Source: Candidatus Cybelea septentrionalis
GTDB lineage: Bacteria > Vulcanimicrobiota > Vulcanimicrobiia > Vulcanimicrobiales > Vulcanimicrobiaceae
Assembly: GCA_003158175.1 (NCBI GenBank)
Contig: PMHJ01000021.1
Location: 57,742 to 121,741, forward strand
Direction: 5' to 3'
DNA: 64,000 bases
The stretch's first letter is position 1, and the number at the start of each line of letters is the position of its first letter. Made by a program: the position numbers and the translations under genes. The notes beneath the pieces are model-generated. The model had not been told where the DNA came from, did no database searches, and saw only the letters and a program-made list of their open reading frames with translations. Of this stretch, positions 14,223-22,337 are shown in pieces.

Positions 14223-16948
14223 AGCGCGTGCATCTCCCATGGTCCCGACGGGCCGGCATAGACCTCGACCAAACTCTGGGGCCGCAGATACGCACGGGCG
14301 ACGCGCTGCACGTCCGCGGAAGTAATGCGCGCGAAGCGCTCGTTGAGCGTTCGGTAGTAGTCGGTCGGCAGATGAAGGTCTGCGATGTCGAGCAGTTGTT
14401 TGGCCTGCCCGGCCGTTGAAGCTTCCTCCAAGAGCGCGTTGCCGATCAGACGTACTTTGGCTTCTTGGAGCTCTGTGGCCGAAACGGGTTCGTCCTGAAG
14501 GCGGCGCAGCTCTTGCCGGACGATGCCGACGGCTTCAACGACTCGCTCCGGCGAAGCGTTGAGCTCAACTCGCAGATCGCCGCGGTCCGCTCCAGCTTCG
14601 AGCGAACTGTCGACGCTATAGACGAGCCCGCGCTTTTGTCGCAGTTCTTGCCAGAGTCTGGATTCAAATGCGCCGGCGCCGCCCAAGATTTGATTGAGCA
14701 CGGCAAGCGTATCGTAATCTTCGTTCGACCGCGAAAGCGCCGGTTGTCCGAGCCGAATGAAGACCTGATTGGCCGCGGTGCCGATATAGTCGTGGCCGCC
14801 CGACGCCGGCGGCATCGCCATCAAGTGTGCGTCGGGCTTGGGCCCCGCGGCGCGCCACGATCCGAAGCTCGCTTCAAGCGTCGAACGCACGCGCTCCGGC
14901 GAAACGTCGCCGACTACGGAGATCGTCGTCAGATCCGGGCGCCAATAGCCTGCGGCGTACGCCAGCAAATCCGCGCGCGTGATCGCCGAGACACTCTGTG
15001 CCGTCGGCAGACGCAGGGCCGGGTCCGCGCCGGCCAAGAGCAGCCGGTTATACGCGCGATCGATCAGCACGCCGGAGATCTGGCCCTCCGATTGCAAACC
15101 ATTAGCGAGCTGCGATCGCTCGACGCTCAGCCAGGGATCCTCAAAGGTTGGATGCGCTTCGCCATCGGCCAAAATCGTCACGACGCGCTCGAAATCGCGC
15201 GTCTGCGCGGTCGCCGAAAAATCTTGTCCGGTTTCCAGGAATACGCCCATCTCGTCGGTGGCTTTGCGGCGTTGTGCGAACGGGTACGCGATGCTGCCGT
15301 AATCGGCGACCGCCGAGGCGAGCCGCGCAATGCCCTCTTGCCCAAGCGGCTCGAAGGCCGGCGAACTCGCAATCGTACCTTTGATAACGACCGTAGGATG
15401 GTCGGTTTTGGGTTGGACGATGACGCGTAATCCGTTAGCCAGCGTGAACTCGACCGGTGCCAGCGTGCTGCGCACGGTCGTCGGCGTTGCGACGGCCTTG
15501 GCGATCCAGCGCGGTTCGACGATCGGTCCGTTCGGAATGCGTTTGGAGAAATCGTCGCTGGCCTCGGAAGTACTCTTCTGAGAGTTCCCCTTCGGTGGAC
15601 TGTCGTTGGGGCTCAAGTGGCCGACGACAGTCGGACGGCTCAAGTATTTTCGCGCGGCAGCGAGGAGATCGTCGCCGGTTAACGCCGCGAGGCGGCGGTC
15701 CTCGTCCGCCACCTTTTCGTGTACGATGCCGTACGTATAGCCCGCGAGATCGCCGATGCCGTCGATAGAATCGGCGTCGTAGAGCCGCTCCGCGATCGTC
15801 AAGCGTTTCGCCGCGACGACGAGATCCGGGTCGAAACCGTTACGGAGCACGGAATCGAGCGTGGTTGCAAAGACCGATGCAGCTTCGCTGCTCCCATGCC
15901 CTGGGTTGAGAACGATAAAGACGTGGAGAAGACCGCCTTTGAGCTGCGTATCGGCGTCCGTTTCGATCGCTAGTGCAATGTTGCTCGCAATCAGGGCTTT
16001 ATAGAAAGGAGAGCGCTGGTTCTCGAGCAGCGTTGCCAGCGTGCTGATCGCCGGCTCCCCGTGCTGCGTGTCCCCGGGAATGGCGTATGCCAAATCGAGA
16101 ATCTCGAATGGGAAGGGAAACTGTGCTTCGACGGTCGTTTCAGGCGCGGGCTTCGGATTGAGTTCCGACCACACCGGCAGCCTCTTCGAAGGAATCGCAC
16201 CGAAGAAGCGTTGGGCCTTGGCAAAGGCCGCCACATGGTCGACATCTCCGGCGATGACCAGCGTCGCGTTATTGGGCGCATACCACTCATCGTAGTAGCG
16301 AGCGATATCCGCGACGGTCGCCCGTGCGACGTCGCTGCGTTCGCCCAACGGCGTGCGGCCCGCAGGTTGGCCGGGGAAAGCTGCGGCGCGTACGCGCGAG
16401 AGCAAGTTAAAGAACGGCGAGCTGGCGTCGCCGTCGATTTCGTTGAGGACGGCGCTGCGTTCGATCGCCCAGCCGGCGGCGCTCAACGATGCGTGCTGCA
16501 TCCGGTCGGACTCGATCGCGAGCGCCACATCCACCTTATCGGCCGGCATTTCGAAGTAGAACTGTGTATAGTCGTAGTTCGTTTCGCCGTTCATCTGCGC
16601 GCCCAGACGCGCGACGATGTCGTCGAGGCCGCCCGACGAGATCCCCGGCGTTCCCCGAAACATCATGTGTTCGAGCGCGTGCGCCAAACCGGTCTTGCCG
16701 GGCGTCTCTTGCAGCGAGCCGAAACCGTACCACACACCAGTTTGGACGACGGGAGCCGCTCGATCCTCGACGACGACGACTCGCAGCCCGTTGCGCAGCG
16801 TTGTCGTGAAGATTCCGGCATCGCCCGGACCATTCTGCGCCGGCGCGGCCTGGGGCGCGCAAAGCCCAAGGAGCAGCGCTAACAGCCCTGCGACTACGCC
16901 TCGCTTCGCTCGGCTCCGCTCAGGACAGGCTGCGTAGAAAAACCTCAA
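14219..16948 (-). CDS. Secreted M16 (pitrilysin-family) zinc metallopeptidase, two tandem halves
   Basis: 909 residues. The N-terminal half has the inverted zinc motif HALEH at residues 90-94 and a downstream Glu in AVLNEIDGD. The C-terminal half, from about residue 480, repeats the fold without the zinc motif, as in pairs such as PqqL-like peptidases. Residues 18-37 are a signal-peptide core (GVVAGLLALLLGLCAPQAAPA). I chose TTG at 16948, which overlaps the upstream gene's stop as TTGA. The segment before the hydrophobic core, ACPERSRAKRG, is encoded by a dispersed repeat copy, giving this peptide an unusually basic, repeat-derived n-region. Confidence 0.88.
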   Translation of the reverse strand: MRFFYAACPERSRAKRGVVAGLLALLLGLCAPQAAPAQNGPGDAGIFTTTLRNGLRVVVVEDRAAPVVQTGVWYGFGSLQETPGKTGLAHALEHMMFRGTPGISSGGLDDIVARLGAQMNGETNYDYTQFYFEMPADKVDVALAIESDRMQHASLSAAGWAIERSAVLNEIDGDASSPFFNLLSRVRAAAFPGQPAGRTPLGERSDVARATVADIARYYDEWYAPNNATLVIAGDVDHVAAFAKAQRFFGAIPSKRLPVWSELNPKPAPETTVEAQFPFPFEILDLAYAIPGDTQHGEPAISTLATLLENQRSPFYKALIASNIALAIETDADTQLKGGLLHVFIVLNPGHGSSEAASVFATTLDSVLRNGFDPDLVVAAKRLTIAERLYDADSIDGIGDLAGYTYGIVHEKVADEDRRLAALTGDDLLAAARKYLSRPTVVGHLSPNDSPPKGNSQKSTSEASDDFSKRIPNGPIVEPRWIAKAVATPTTVRSTLAPVEFTLANGLRVIVQPKTDHPTVVIKGTIASSPAFEPLGQEGIARLASAVADYGSIAYPFAQRRKATDEMGVFLETGQDFSATAQTRDFERVVTILADGEAHPTFEDPWLSVERSQLANGLQSEGQISGVLIDRAYNRLLLAGADPALRLPTAQSVSAITRADLLAYAAGYWRPDLTTISVVGDVSPERVRSTLEASFGSWRAAGPKPDAHLMAMPPASGGHDYIGTAANQVFIRLGQPALSRSNEDYDTLAVLNQILGGAGAFESRLWQELRQKRGLVYSVDSSLEAGADRGDLRVELNASPERVVEAVGIVRQELRRLQDEPVSATELQEAKVRLIGNALLEEASTAGQAKQLLDIADLHLPTDYYRTLNERFARITSADVQRVARAYLRPQSLVEVYAGPSGPWEMHAL
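16898..16930 (-). repeat. Dispersed repeat copy inside the M16 signal peptide
   Basis: On the minus strand it reads CCTGTCCTGAGCGGAGCC followed by GAGCGAAGCGAGG, the longer variant of the family. It is translated in frame as ACPERSRAKRG ahead of the hydrophobic signal-peptide core. Confidence 0.8.
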
Positions 16949-17772
16949 AGCGTCGTAACTCCCAAATAATATGCGGCGGCAGCCTCGACCGCGGCCAGGG
17001 GAAGGCAGCCGATAAGCTCGCAGCCGAGCACTTCGATTCCGCGTTCGGCGGCGAGGTCGCGAACCAGTTCCACGACGCGATAGAGCGGCGTTGCAGCATA
17101 GTCCGTGACGTTGAGCGAGACCTGCACGCAATCGTCGCCGCGGGGGAAAGCAAGGGCGCGCAGCGTGCGCAGGCCGCCGTCACGTTCGCGAATCGCTCGA
17201 GCAATCGTACGCACCGCTGGAAGATCGGTCGTCGCCAGCTCGATATTGAAAGCGATTAGGACGTCTCGGGCTCCAATCGCAACTGCTCCGGCGCTGGCAT
17301 GGCGGGAAACGTCACCTTCGTCCGGCAGCCAACCGGTGTTGCGGCGAATCGCAGGCAGAGGGCGCCGTTCGGGCGCTCGCGCCGCCGCGCCGTAATAGTA
17401 GGAAGGTACGCGATAGCGTCGCCAAATTTCGGCTCCCGCTCGGTGCGCGAGCGTGGCTGCGTCGGCCAGAGTCGCGCCCCGCAGCGGAACGAAGGGCAGC
17501 ACGTCGAGCGCGCCGATACGTGGATGCACGCCTGAGTGGCTCCTTAAGTCGATGCGCTCGAGTGCGACGCCGGCGAGCGCGACGGACGCATTGAGGATCG
17601 TCGCTTCCGAGCCGGCGATCGTCAGAACGCTGCGATGATGGACGGCGTCGCTGCTCCGATTCAAGACGCGCGCGCCGGTCGCTTCGACCGCCGCAATCGC
17701 CAGATCGATCGTCGCCGCGTTGCGGCCTTCCGAAAGGTTCGGCACGATCTCAAAGAGTCGCCCCCTTGTCAT
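16945..17772 (-). CDS. Glutamate formimidoyltransferase-like protein (FTCD N-terminal type)
   Basis: 275 residues resembling the formiminotransferase half of FTCD, which moves a formimino group from formiminoglutamate to tetrahydrofolate. Visible motifs are FEIVPNLSEGRN at the start, AVHHRSVLTIAG, the substrate region HSGVHPRIGALDVLPFVPLRG, and YYYGAAAR. There is no cyclodeaminase domain and no histidine-degradation gene nearby, so the physiological role is open. The ATG at 17772 lies in a dispersed repeat copy (AGGATGACA). The stop codon overlaps the start of the M16 gene. Confidence 0.85.
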   Translation of the reverse strand: MTRGRLFEIVPNLSEGRNAATIDLAIAAVEATGARVLNRSSDAVHHRSVLTIAGSEATILNASVALAGVALERIDLRSHSGVHPRIGALDVLPFVPLRGATLADAATLAHRAGAEIWRRYRVPSYYYGAAARAPERRPLPAIRRNTGWLPDEGDVSRHASAGAVAIGARDVLIAFNIELATTDLPAVRTIARAIRERDGGLRTLRALAFPRGDDCVQVSLNVTDYAATPLYRVVELVRDLAAERGIEVLGCELIGCLPLAAVEAAAAYYLGVTTL

Positions 17773-17818
17773 CCTGAGCTTAGCCTGCCCTGAGCCTGTC
17801 GAAGGGTCGAAGGATGAT
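17768..17818 (-). repeat. Dispersed repeat copy between radA and the formiminotransferase gene
   Basis: A compound copy with GTCATCCTGAGC, a second CCTGAGCCTGTCGAAGG and a final GTCGAAGGATGATGG on the plus strand. It fills the whole spacer and provides the downstream gene's ATG on the minus strand. Confidence 0.85.
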
Positions 17819-17825
17819 GGTGCCG

Positions 17826-19151
17826 CTAACCGAGGCACGTTTGGATCGCGGCGAGGATGTCGCCGGTATTCGCCGGCGAGATAACGTGGCTGTAGCCGAG
17901 TTTGCGGGCCTCGGCTTCGCGCCGCTCGGCCCCGCCTACGGCGCGAACCTCGCCGGATAATCCCAGTTCGCCGAAGACGGCGATCTGCGACGGCACTGCT
18001 GCGTTGCGAAACGACGAAGCAATAGCCAAAGCGATTCCTAGATCCGCCGCCGGCTCGCTGACGCGCAACCCGCCGGCCACTGAAGCGTAAACGTCGTGCG
18101 TCCCGAGTAAGAAGCCCGCGCGCCGCTCCAATACCGCGAGAATCATCGCGAGCCGCTGCTGATCGAGATTGTTGGCCAGGCGTCGCGGCGTGCCGTAGCT
18201 GGTTTCGCCAACGAGTGCTTGGACTTCGATGAGCACGGGACGCGACCCGACGATCGATGCGACGACGCACGAGCCGCTGGGACGCTGCGTGCGGGCTCCC
18301 GCAAAGAGCTCCGAAGGATTCGAGACTTCGCGTAAACCCGAATCGTGCATCGAGAAAACGCAAATCTCGTCGACCGAGCCGAAGCGATTCTTGTACGCGC
18401 GCAGGATGCGGTACTCGCCGTTCGTCTCGCCTTCGAAATACAGGACCGTGTCTACCAGATGTTCGAGCAGACGCGGTCCGGCGATGGCGCCGTCTTTGGT
18501 CACGTGCCCGACGATAAATGTCGCGCAACCCGTGCGCTTCGAATATTCCATCAGCGCTTGCGTACAATCGCGAATCTGCGTAATGCTGCCCGCATAGGCT
18601 TCCGATTCGGGGAGCCAGACCGTTTGGATTGAATCGATCACCAACGCGAGCGGTCTCCGCCGCTCCAATCGATTGAGAACGGCGCGCAGATTCGTTTCGG
18701 GATAGACGAGCAGCGCCGGCGTTGTCCCCGAGGGCAACGTGCGATCGGCGCGGAGCTTTACTTGCGCCGCCGACTCCTCACCGCAAACGTAGACGACTTC
18801 GCCGTTGTGCGCGAGCCGAGCCGCGATCTGCAACATCAACGTTGACTTGCCGGCTCCCGGCGGTCCCCCGACGAGCGTCAAACTCCCTGGGACGGTTCCA
18901 CCGCCCAAGACCGCGTCGAACTCCGGCATGCCCATCTGCAGGCGTGTGACGCCGCCCGAGCCGATCTCGTGCAAAGGAAGGGGTGCCGCCGATTGTGCAA
19001 GCGTCGGCTTGGCGCGTGCTCCCCGCGGCGCGACGGCGAAGGGGCGTTCGTCGAACGAATTCCAGGCTTGGCATTGCGGACAGCGTCCGAGCCATCGTGG
19101 CGATTCAAAGCCGCAAGCCGAGCAAAAATAGACCGACTGTGCCTTCGCCAC
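17826..19151 (-). CDS. radA: DNA repair protein RadA
   Basis: RecA-like ATPase that promotes branch migration and processing of recombination intermediates. 441 residues: an N-terminal zinc ribbon with Cys10, Cys13, Cys24 and Cys27, Walker A GGPPGAGKST at 95-104, the RadA-specific KNRFG motif, and a C-terminal Lon-like domain ending around AVFGELGLSGEVRAVGG. I chose GTG at 19151 because homology starts there; the ribosome-binding sequence is weak. It heads a minus-strand group with the formiminotransferase, M16 peptidase and aldehyde dehydrogenase genes. Confidence 0.95.
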   Translation of the reverse strand: MAKAQSVYFCSACGFESPRWLGRCPQCQAWNSFDERPFAVAPRGARAKPTLAQSAAPLPLHEIGSGGVTRLQMGMPEFDAVLGGGTVPGSLTLVGGPPGAGKSTLMLQIAARLAHNGEVVYVCGEESAAQVKLRADRTLPSGTTPALLVYPETNLRAVLNRLERRRPLALVIDSIQTVWLPESEAYAGSITQIRDCTQALMEYSKRTGCATFIVGHVTKDGAIAGPRLLEHLVDTVLYFEGETNGEYRILRAYKNRFGSVDEICVFSMHDSGLREVSNPSELFAGARTQRPSGSCVVASIVGSRPVLIEVQALVGETSYGTPRRLANNLDQQRLAMILAVLERRAGFLLGTHDVYASVAGGLRVSEPAADLGIALAIASSFRNAAVPSQIAVFGELGLSGEVRAVGGAERREAEARKLGYSHVISPANTGDILAAIQTCLG

Positions 19152-19177
19152 GCTTTCTGCTTCTGCGGGGTCGTTGG

Positions 19178-19191
19178 TTCGCCTGGGCGAA
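19178..19191. promoter_or_regulatory. Short inverted repeat in the radA-cmk divergent gap
   Basis: TTCGCC-TG-GGCGAA lies between the divergently transcribed radA and cmk starts. The 6-base arms could form an operator half-site pair, but chance occurrence in GC-rich DNA is quite possible. Confidence 0.2.
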
Positions 19192-19214
19192 TCGGGGCGC
19201 CGGTGAGCCGTGAT

Positions 19215-19910
19215 ATGCACTTGCAGATTGCTATAGACGGGCCTGCGGCATCGGGGAAGACGACGGTTGCGCGCGCGACCGCGCGCAGACTCAACGCGCT
19301 CTATCTCGATACCGGCGCCATGTATCGCGCGCTGGCCTATCTCGCGTTGCGAACGGGCACCGATGTCGATAACGGTGCGGCTCTGGCGCGGCTTCTCGCG
19401 GCATCCCCAATCGAAGTGCATTTAGATCGGGAGGCTCCGTTAGGTTTTCGCATCAGCGCCGGCGGCCAAGAGCTCGACGAGGCGGCCCTGCAGAGCAACG
19501 AAGTCACAGCGATCGTTTCGGCCGTCTCCGCGCACGCGGAGGTACGTTCGGCGATGGTGCGCGCGCAGCGGCGCATCGCCGAGGGTGCGCCCGTTGTCAT
19601 GGCGGGGCGAGATATCGGGAGCGTCGTCTTGCCCGACGCGCCGGTGAAGATTTATTTGACCGCTTCGGCGGAAGCGCGCATCGCGCGCCGGCGCGCGCAG
19701 CTCGAAGAGTCGGGAGTTAACGTAAATGCGCGAAGGCTCGCAGCGGAGATCGAAGAGCGCGACCGCCTCGACGAAACCCGAACCGTTTCGCCGCTCGCGC
19801 CGGCGCCCGACGCTCACGTCATCGATTCCAGCGACATCGACGCGGCGGGTGTCGTCGACCAGATCTGCAAGCTGGCATCCAGCAAGCTGGCATCCAGAAT
19901 GTCATCCTGA
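19215..19910 (+). CDS. cmk: Cytidylate kinase
   Basis: Phosphorylates CMP/dCMP to the diphosphates. The 231-residue protein starts MHLQIAIDGPAASGKTT, with the P-loop at residues 9-16. It also has YLDTGAMYRA, MAGRDIGSVVLPDA and the lid region ASAEARIARRRAQL. ATG at 19215 is chosen over GTG at 19203 because family N-termini align there. The last residues are unusual: a duplicated KLAS stretch (AAGCTGGCATCCAG twice) and then Met-Ser-Ser, where TCATCC-TGA comes from a dispersed repeat copy that supplies the stop codon. It begins a cmk-plsC-ispH group also seen in clostridia. Confidence 0.93.
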   Translation: MHLQIAIDGPAASGKTTVARATARRLNALYLDTGAMYRALAYLALRTGTDVDNGAALARLLAASPIEVHLDREAPLGFRISAGGQELDEAALQSNEVTAIVSAVSAHAEVRSAMVRAQRRIAEGAPVVMAGRDIGSVVLPDAPVKIYLTASAEARIARRRAQLEESGVNVNARRLAAEIEERDRLDETRTVSPLAPAPDAHVIDSSDIDAAGVVDQICKLASSKLASRMSS

Positions 19911-19929
19911 GCCTGTCGAAGGACGAAGG
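19901..19929 (+). repeat. Dispersed repeat copy joining cmk and plsC
   Basis: GTCATCCTGAGC and CTGTCGAAGGACGAAGG. Its TGA ends cmk, and its GAAGGA lies 6 bases before the plsC ATG, so a single repeat supplies both the terminator codon and the ribosome-binding sequence. Confidence 0.88.
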
Positions 19930-20532
19930 ATGAACACGGCGTTCTACGATTTGGCGAAGGCAACGGTACGTACCATGGCGCACGTGCTCTGGCGCGCGAG
20001 GGTCTTCGGAGCGGAAAACGTTCCCGCTGAGGGGCCGCTCATCGTGGCCTGCAACCACCTTTCGTATCTCGATCCGCCGCTCATGGGGTGCCTCTGCCCG
20101 AGGCGCATCAGCTATATGGCCAAGAAAGAGCTCTTCGAAGTCCCCGTACTCGGCGCGGTGATTCGCGGCCTCGGCGCCTATGCCGTCGACCGGAAGGGCA
20201 GTGCCACATCCGCGATCAGGCGCTCGCTGCAGGTCCTTGAGGCGGGCGGGGCGGTCGGAATCTTCCCTGAGGGCACCCGCAACCGCGGCGGCGACGTCCA
20301 GCCTCAGACTGGTGTCGCACTGCTGGCCTCACTGGCGAAGGCTCCGGTTGTTCCCGCATTCATTCACGGCAGTGACCGGGCGCTTCACCTCAACCGCATT
20401 GAGGTTTCTTTCGGGCCGCCAATCTCGCCGCTGGCCGGCCGGAAAGCAACGCGCGAGGACTTGGCGAAGTTTACCGGTGAGGTTATGAAGACGATCGAAC
20501 TGCTGGCGGGGAGTATTGGTGGAAATACGTAA
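19930..20532 (+). CDS. plsC: 1-acyl-sn-glycerol-3-phosphate acyltransferase
   Basis: Adds the second acyl chain to lysophosphatidic acid to make phosphatidic acid at the inner membrane. 200 residues with the catalytic H-x4-D motif (His43, Asp48 in NHLSYLD) and the phosphate-binding FPEGTR at 112-117. One short hydrophobic N-terminal segment is present. ATG at 19930 is placed by GAAGGA six bases upstream, sequence that belongs to a dispersed repeat. The 3' end overlaps the ispH start. Confidence 0.93.
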   Translation: MNTAFYDLAKATVRTMAHVLWRARVFGAENVPAEGPLIVACNHLSYLDPPLMGCLCPRRISYMAKKELFEVPVLGAVIRGLGAYAVDRKGSATSAIRRSLQVLEAGGAVGIFPEGTRNRGGDVQPQTGVALLASLAKAPVVPAFIHGSDRALHLNRIEVSFGPPISPLAGRKATREDLAKFTGEVMKTIELLAGSIGGNT

Positions 20533-21358
20533 GGCGTCCGTGCAAGGATTCTGCTTCGGGGTTGCCATTACCGTAAAGAAGGCGGAGGAGGCGATCGCCT
20601 CCCGCGGTGATGTGACGACGCTGGGACACGTCGTGCATAATCCGCAGATGGTGGAATCGCTTTCGGCGCGCGGGTTGAAGAATGCAACGACGGTCGACGA
20701 CGTCGACTCGGGCGCGCTCTTCGTCCGTGCCCACGGGCTGCCGGTGGACGTTTTCGAAAAAGCCAAAGAGAAGAAGCTGGAGATCATCGACGCCACGTGC
20801 CCGATGGTCACCAAAATCCACGTGCAAGCCGAGAAGCTCAAAGGCGACGGCTACAAGATCATCGTCATCGGCGATCCAAATCATCCGGAGGTCAAGGGAA
20901 CGCTGAGCCACGTGCCGGGCGCGTGGTGCATCCAAAGCTCGGCCGACGTGAAAAAACTCCCACGCTCCAGCAAAGTCGGCGTCGTCGTTCAGTCGACGTG
21001 GTCCGGCGAAGGATTCACGGAAATCGTGCGAGAGCTTTCGGCGAAGTACTACGAGGTTCGCGCAGTCAACACGATCTGCACCGATACGCACAATCGGCAG
21101 AATGAGGCGCTTCGGCTTGCAAAGGATGTCGAAGTGATGATCGTCGTCGGCGGAAAGACCTCGGCCAATACCAAGCATCTCGCCGATCTCTCCGAATCGC
21201 GCGGCGCGCGCGCCTATCATATCGAGGGACCTGACGAGCTGCAACCGCAGTGGTTCGCGAAGGTAGAAGTGGCCGGACTGATGTCGGGAGCCTCGACACC
21301 CGGTTGGCTCGTAGACGAAGTTGAGGCGCGGATGGAGGAGCTCGCAGCCTCTGCATAG
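20519..21358 (+). CDS. ispH: 4-hydroxy-3-methylbut-2-enyl diphosphate reductase
   Basis: Iron-sulfur enzyme that makes IPP and DMAPP in the last step of the MEP isoprenoid pathway. 279 residues with the three cluster cysteines at Cys12 (QGFCFGV), Cys94 (DATCP) and Cys187 (NTICTDT), the expected spacing. GTG at 20519 follows GGGGAG by 5 bases and overlaps plsC by 14 bases. The same genome segment carries ispD and ispF, so the MEP pathway is in use. It is followed by a polyprenyl synthase gene that would consume its products. Confidence 0.95.
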   Translation: MEIRKASVQGFCFGVAITVKKAEEAIASRGDVTTLGHVVHNPQMVESLSARGLKNATTVDDVDSGALFVRAHGLPVDVFEKAKEKKLEIIDATCPMVTKIHVQAEKLKGDGYKIIVIGDPNHPEVKGTLSHVPGAWCIQSSADVKKLPRSSKVGVVVQSTWSGEGFTEIVRELSAKYYEVRAVNTICTDTHNRQNEALRLAKDVEVMIVVGGKTSANTKHLADLSESRGARAYHIEGPDELQPQWFAKVEVAGLMSGASTPGWLVDEVEARMEELAASA

Positions 21359-22337
21359 CCCGACCGACCTTGCCGAGCGCTTTGAAAGCGCCCTCGAAGA
21401 GCGGATTACCGGATATCGGGGATCGGAAGAGATCTCCGATATGCTTTTGCGGCACTTCGGTTACGGCGGATACGGACCGGCACGCCGAGGCAAGCGCTTA
21501 CGTCCCCAGATGGTCATGCGCGTCGCAACCGGCGAGGGCGCTCCGCTCGAGCGCGCGCTCGATGCGGCGGTGGCAGTCGAAATCTTTCACAACTATTCCC
21601 TGGTCCACGACGATATCGAGGATCGCGACGAGCTGCGCCACGGGCGCCCGACGTTGTGGAGCCAGTATGGCGTCGCTGCGGCGATCAATGCCGGCGATGC
21701 GATGTGCGCGCTGAGCTTTTTGAGTTTGGAGCATGCCGCCGCGTACCTCGATGCGGCCAGAGTCTTGCAAATGATCGCGCTCTTGCACGAGGCGCATGCG
21801 GTGATGTGCGAGGGACAGTCGCTGGACTTGGATTTCGAGACGGAGCGAGTCGTGGATAGGCCGGGCTACTATCGTATGATCGAGTGTAAGACCGCGCAAC
21901 TCTTCGATGCCTCATGTCGCTTGGGCGCGTTCGCGGCCGGCTGCGATGCGGCGACGATCGAAGCCTACGGCGCCGTCGGGCGTGCCTACGGGATGGCCTT
22001 TCAGATCCGGGACGACGTCGCGGGAATTTGGTCGACATTGGACGAGACCGGCAAAACAGCCGGAAGCGATGTCGCGCGCCGAAAATGGACCTTTCCCGTC
22101 GTCTGGGCTATTTCGCAGCCAGCATCGGCAGCACGCAGCGCGGTGGCGCAGGCCTATGCAACCGGCTCGTCGCTCGACGATGCCGCCGTCTCGAGGGTCG
22201 TAGAGGCCCTCGACGAGCTCGGCGCTCGCGAAGCGGCCACACAAAAGGCGGCGGAGCACGTTGGCGTGATCGAGCGCCATCCCAATCGAGAGTTCGGAGA
22301 GTTCTTGGTGGCCACGCTCGGTCTCACGGCAGCATGA
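21321..22337 (+). CDS. Polyprenyl diphosphate synthase (trans-isoprenyl)
   Basis: Condenses IPP units onto an allylic primer. 338 residues. The first aspartate-rich motif is HDDIEDRD (Asp97-Asp101) preceded by EIFHNYSLV; the second is reduced to FQIRDDVAGIW. The substrate Lys/Arg patch is GKRLRPQM. Chain length cannot be read reliably. The start is uncertain: TTG at 21321 is the first usable start and overlaps ispH by 38 bases, while CTG at 21348 behind GGAGGAG is an alternative. The stop overlaps the next ATG as ATGA, coupling it to the large glycosyltransferase. Confidence 0.88.
   Translation: MRRGWRSSQPLHSPTDLAERFESALEERITGYRGSEEISDMLLRHFGYGGYGPARRGKRLRPQMVMRVATGEGAPLERALDAAVAVEIFHNYSLVHDDIEDRDELRHGRPTLWSQYGVAAAINAGDAMCALSFLSLEHAAAYLDAARVLQMIALLHEAHAVMCEGQSLDLDFETERVVDRPGYYRMIECKTAQLFDASCRLGAFAAGCDAATIEAYGAVGRAYGMAFQIRDDVAGIWSTLDETGKTAGSDVARRKWTFPVVWAISQPASAARSAVAQAYATGSSLDDAAVSRVVEALDELGAREAATQKAAEHVGVIERHPNREFGEFLVATLGLTAA

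Noticed and set aside
16949..17131. N-terminal extension of the M16 peptidase upstream of TTG 16948
   Set aside because: It lies wholly inside the formiminotransferase gene, and the signal peptide begins only after the TTG.
17773..18567. N-terminal extension of the formiminotransferase-like gene
   Set aside because: It is the out-of-frame shadow of radA and includes the repeat spacer; homology begins at ATG 17772.
21914..22333. N-terminal extension of the large glycosyltransferase
   Set aside because: It is a shadow of the polyprenyl synthase; the ATGA overlap at 22334 and the membrane start fit the family.
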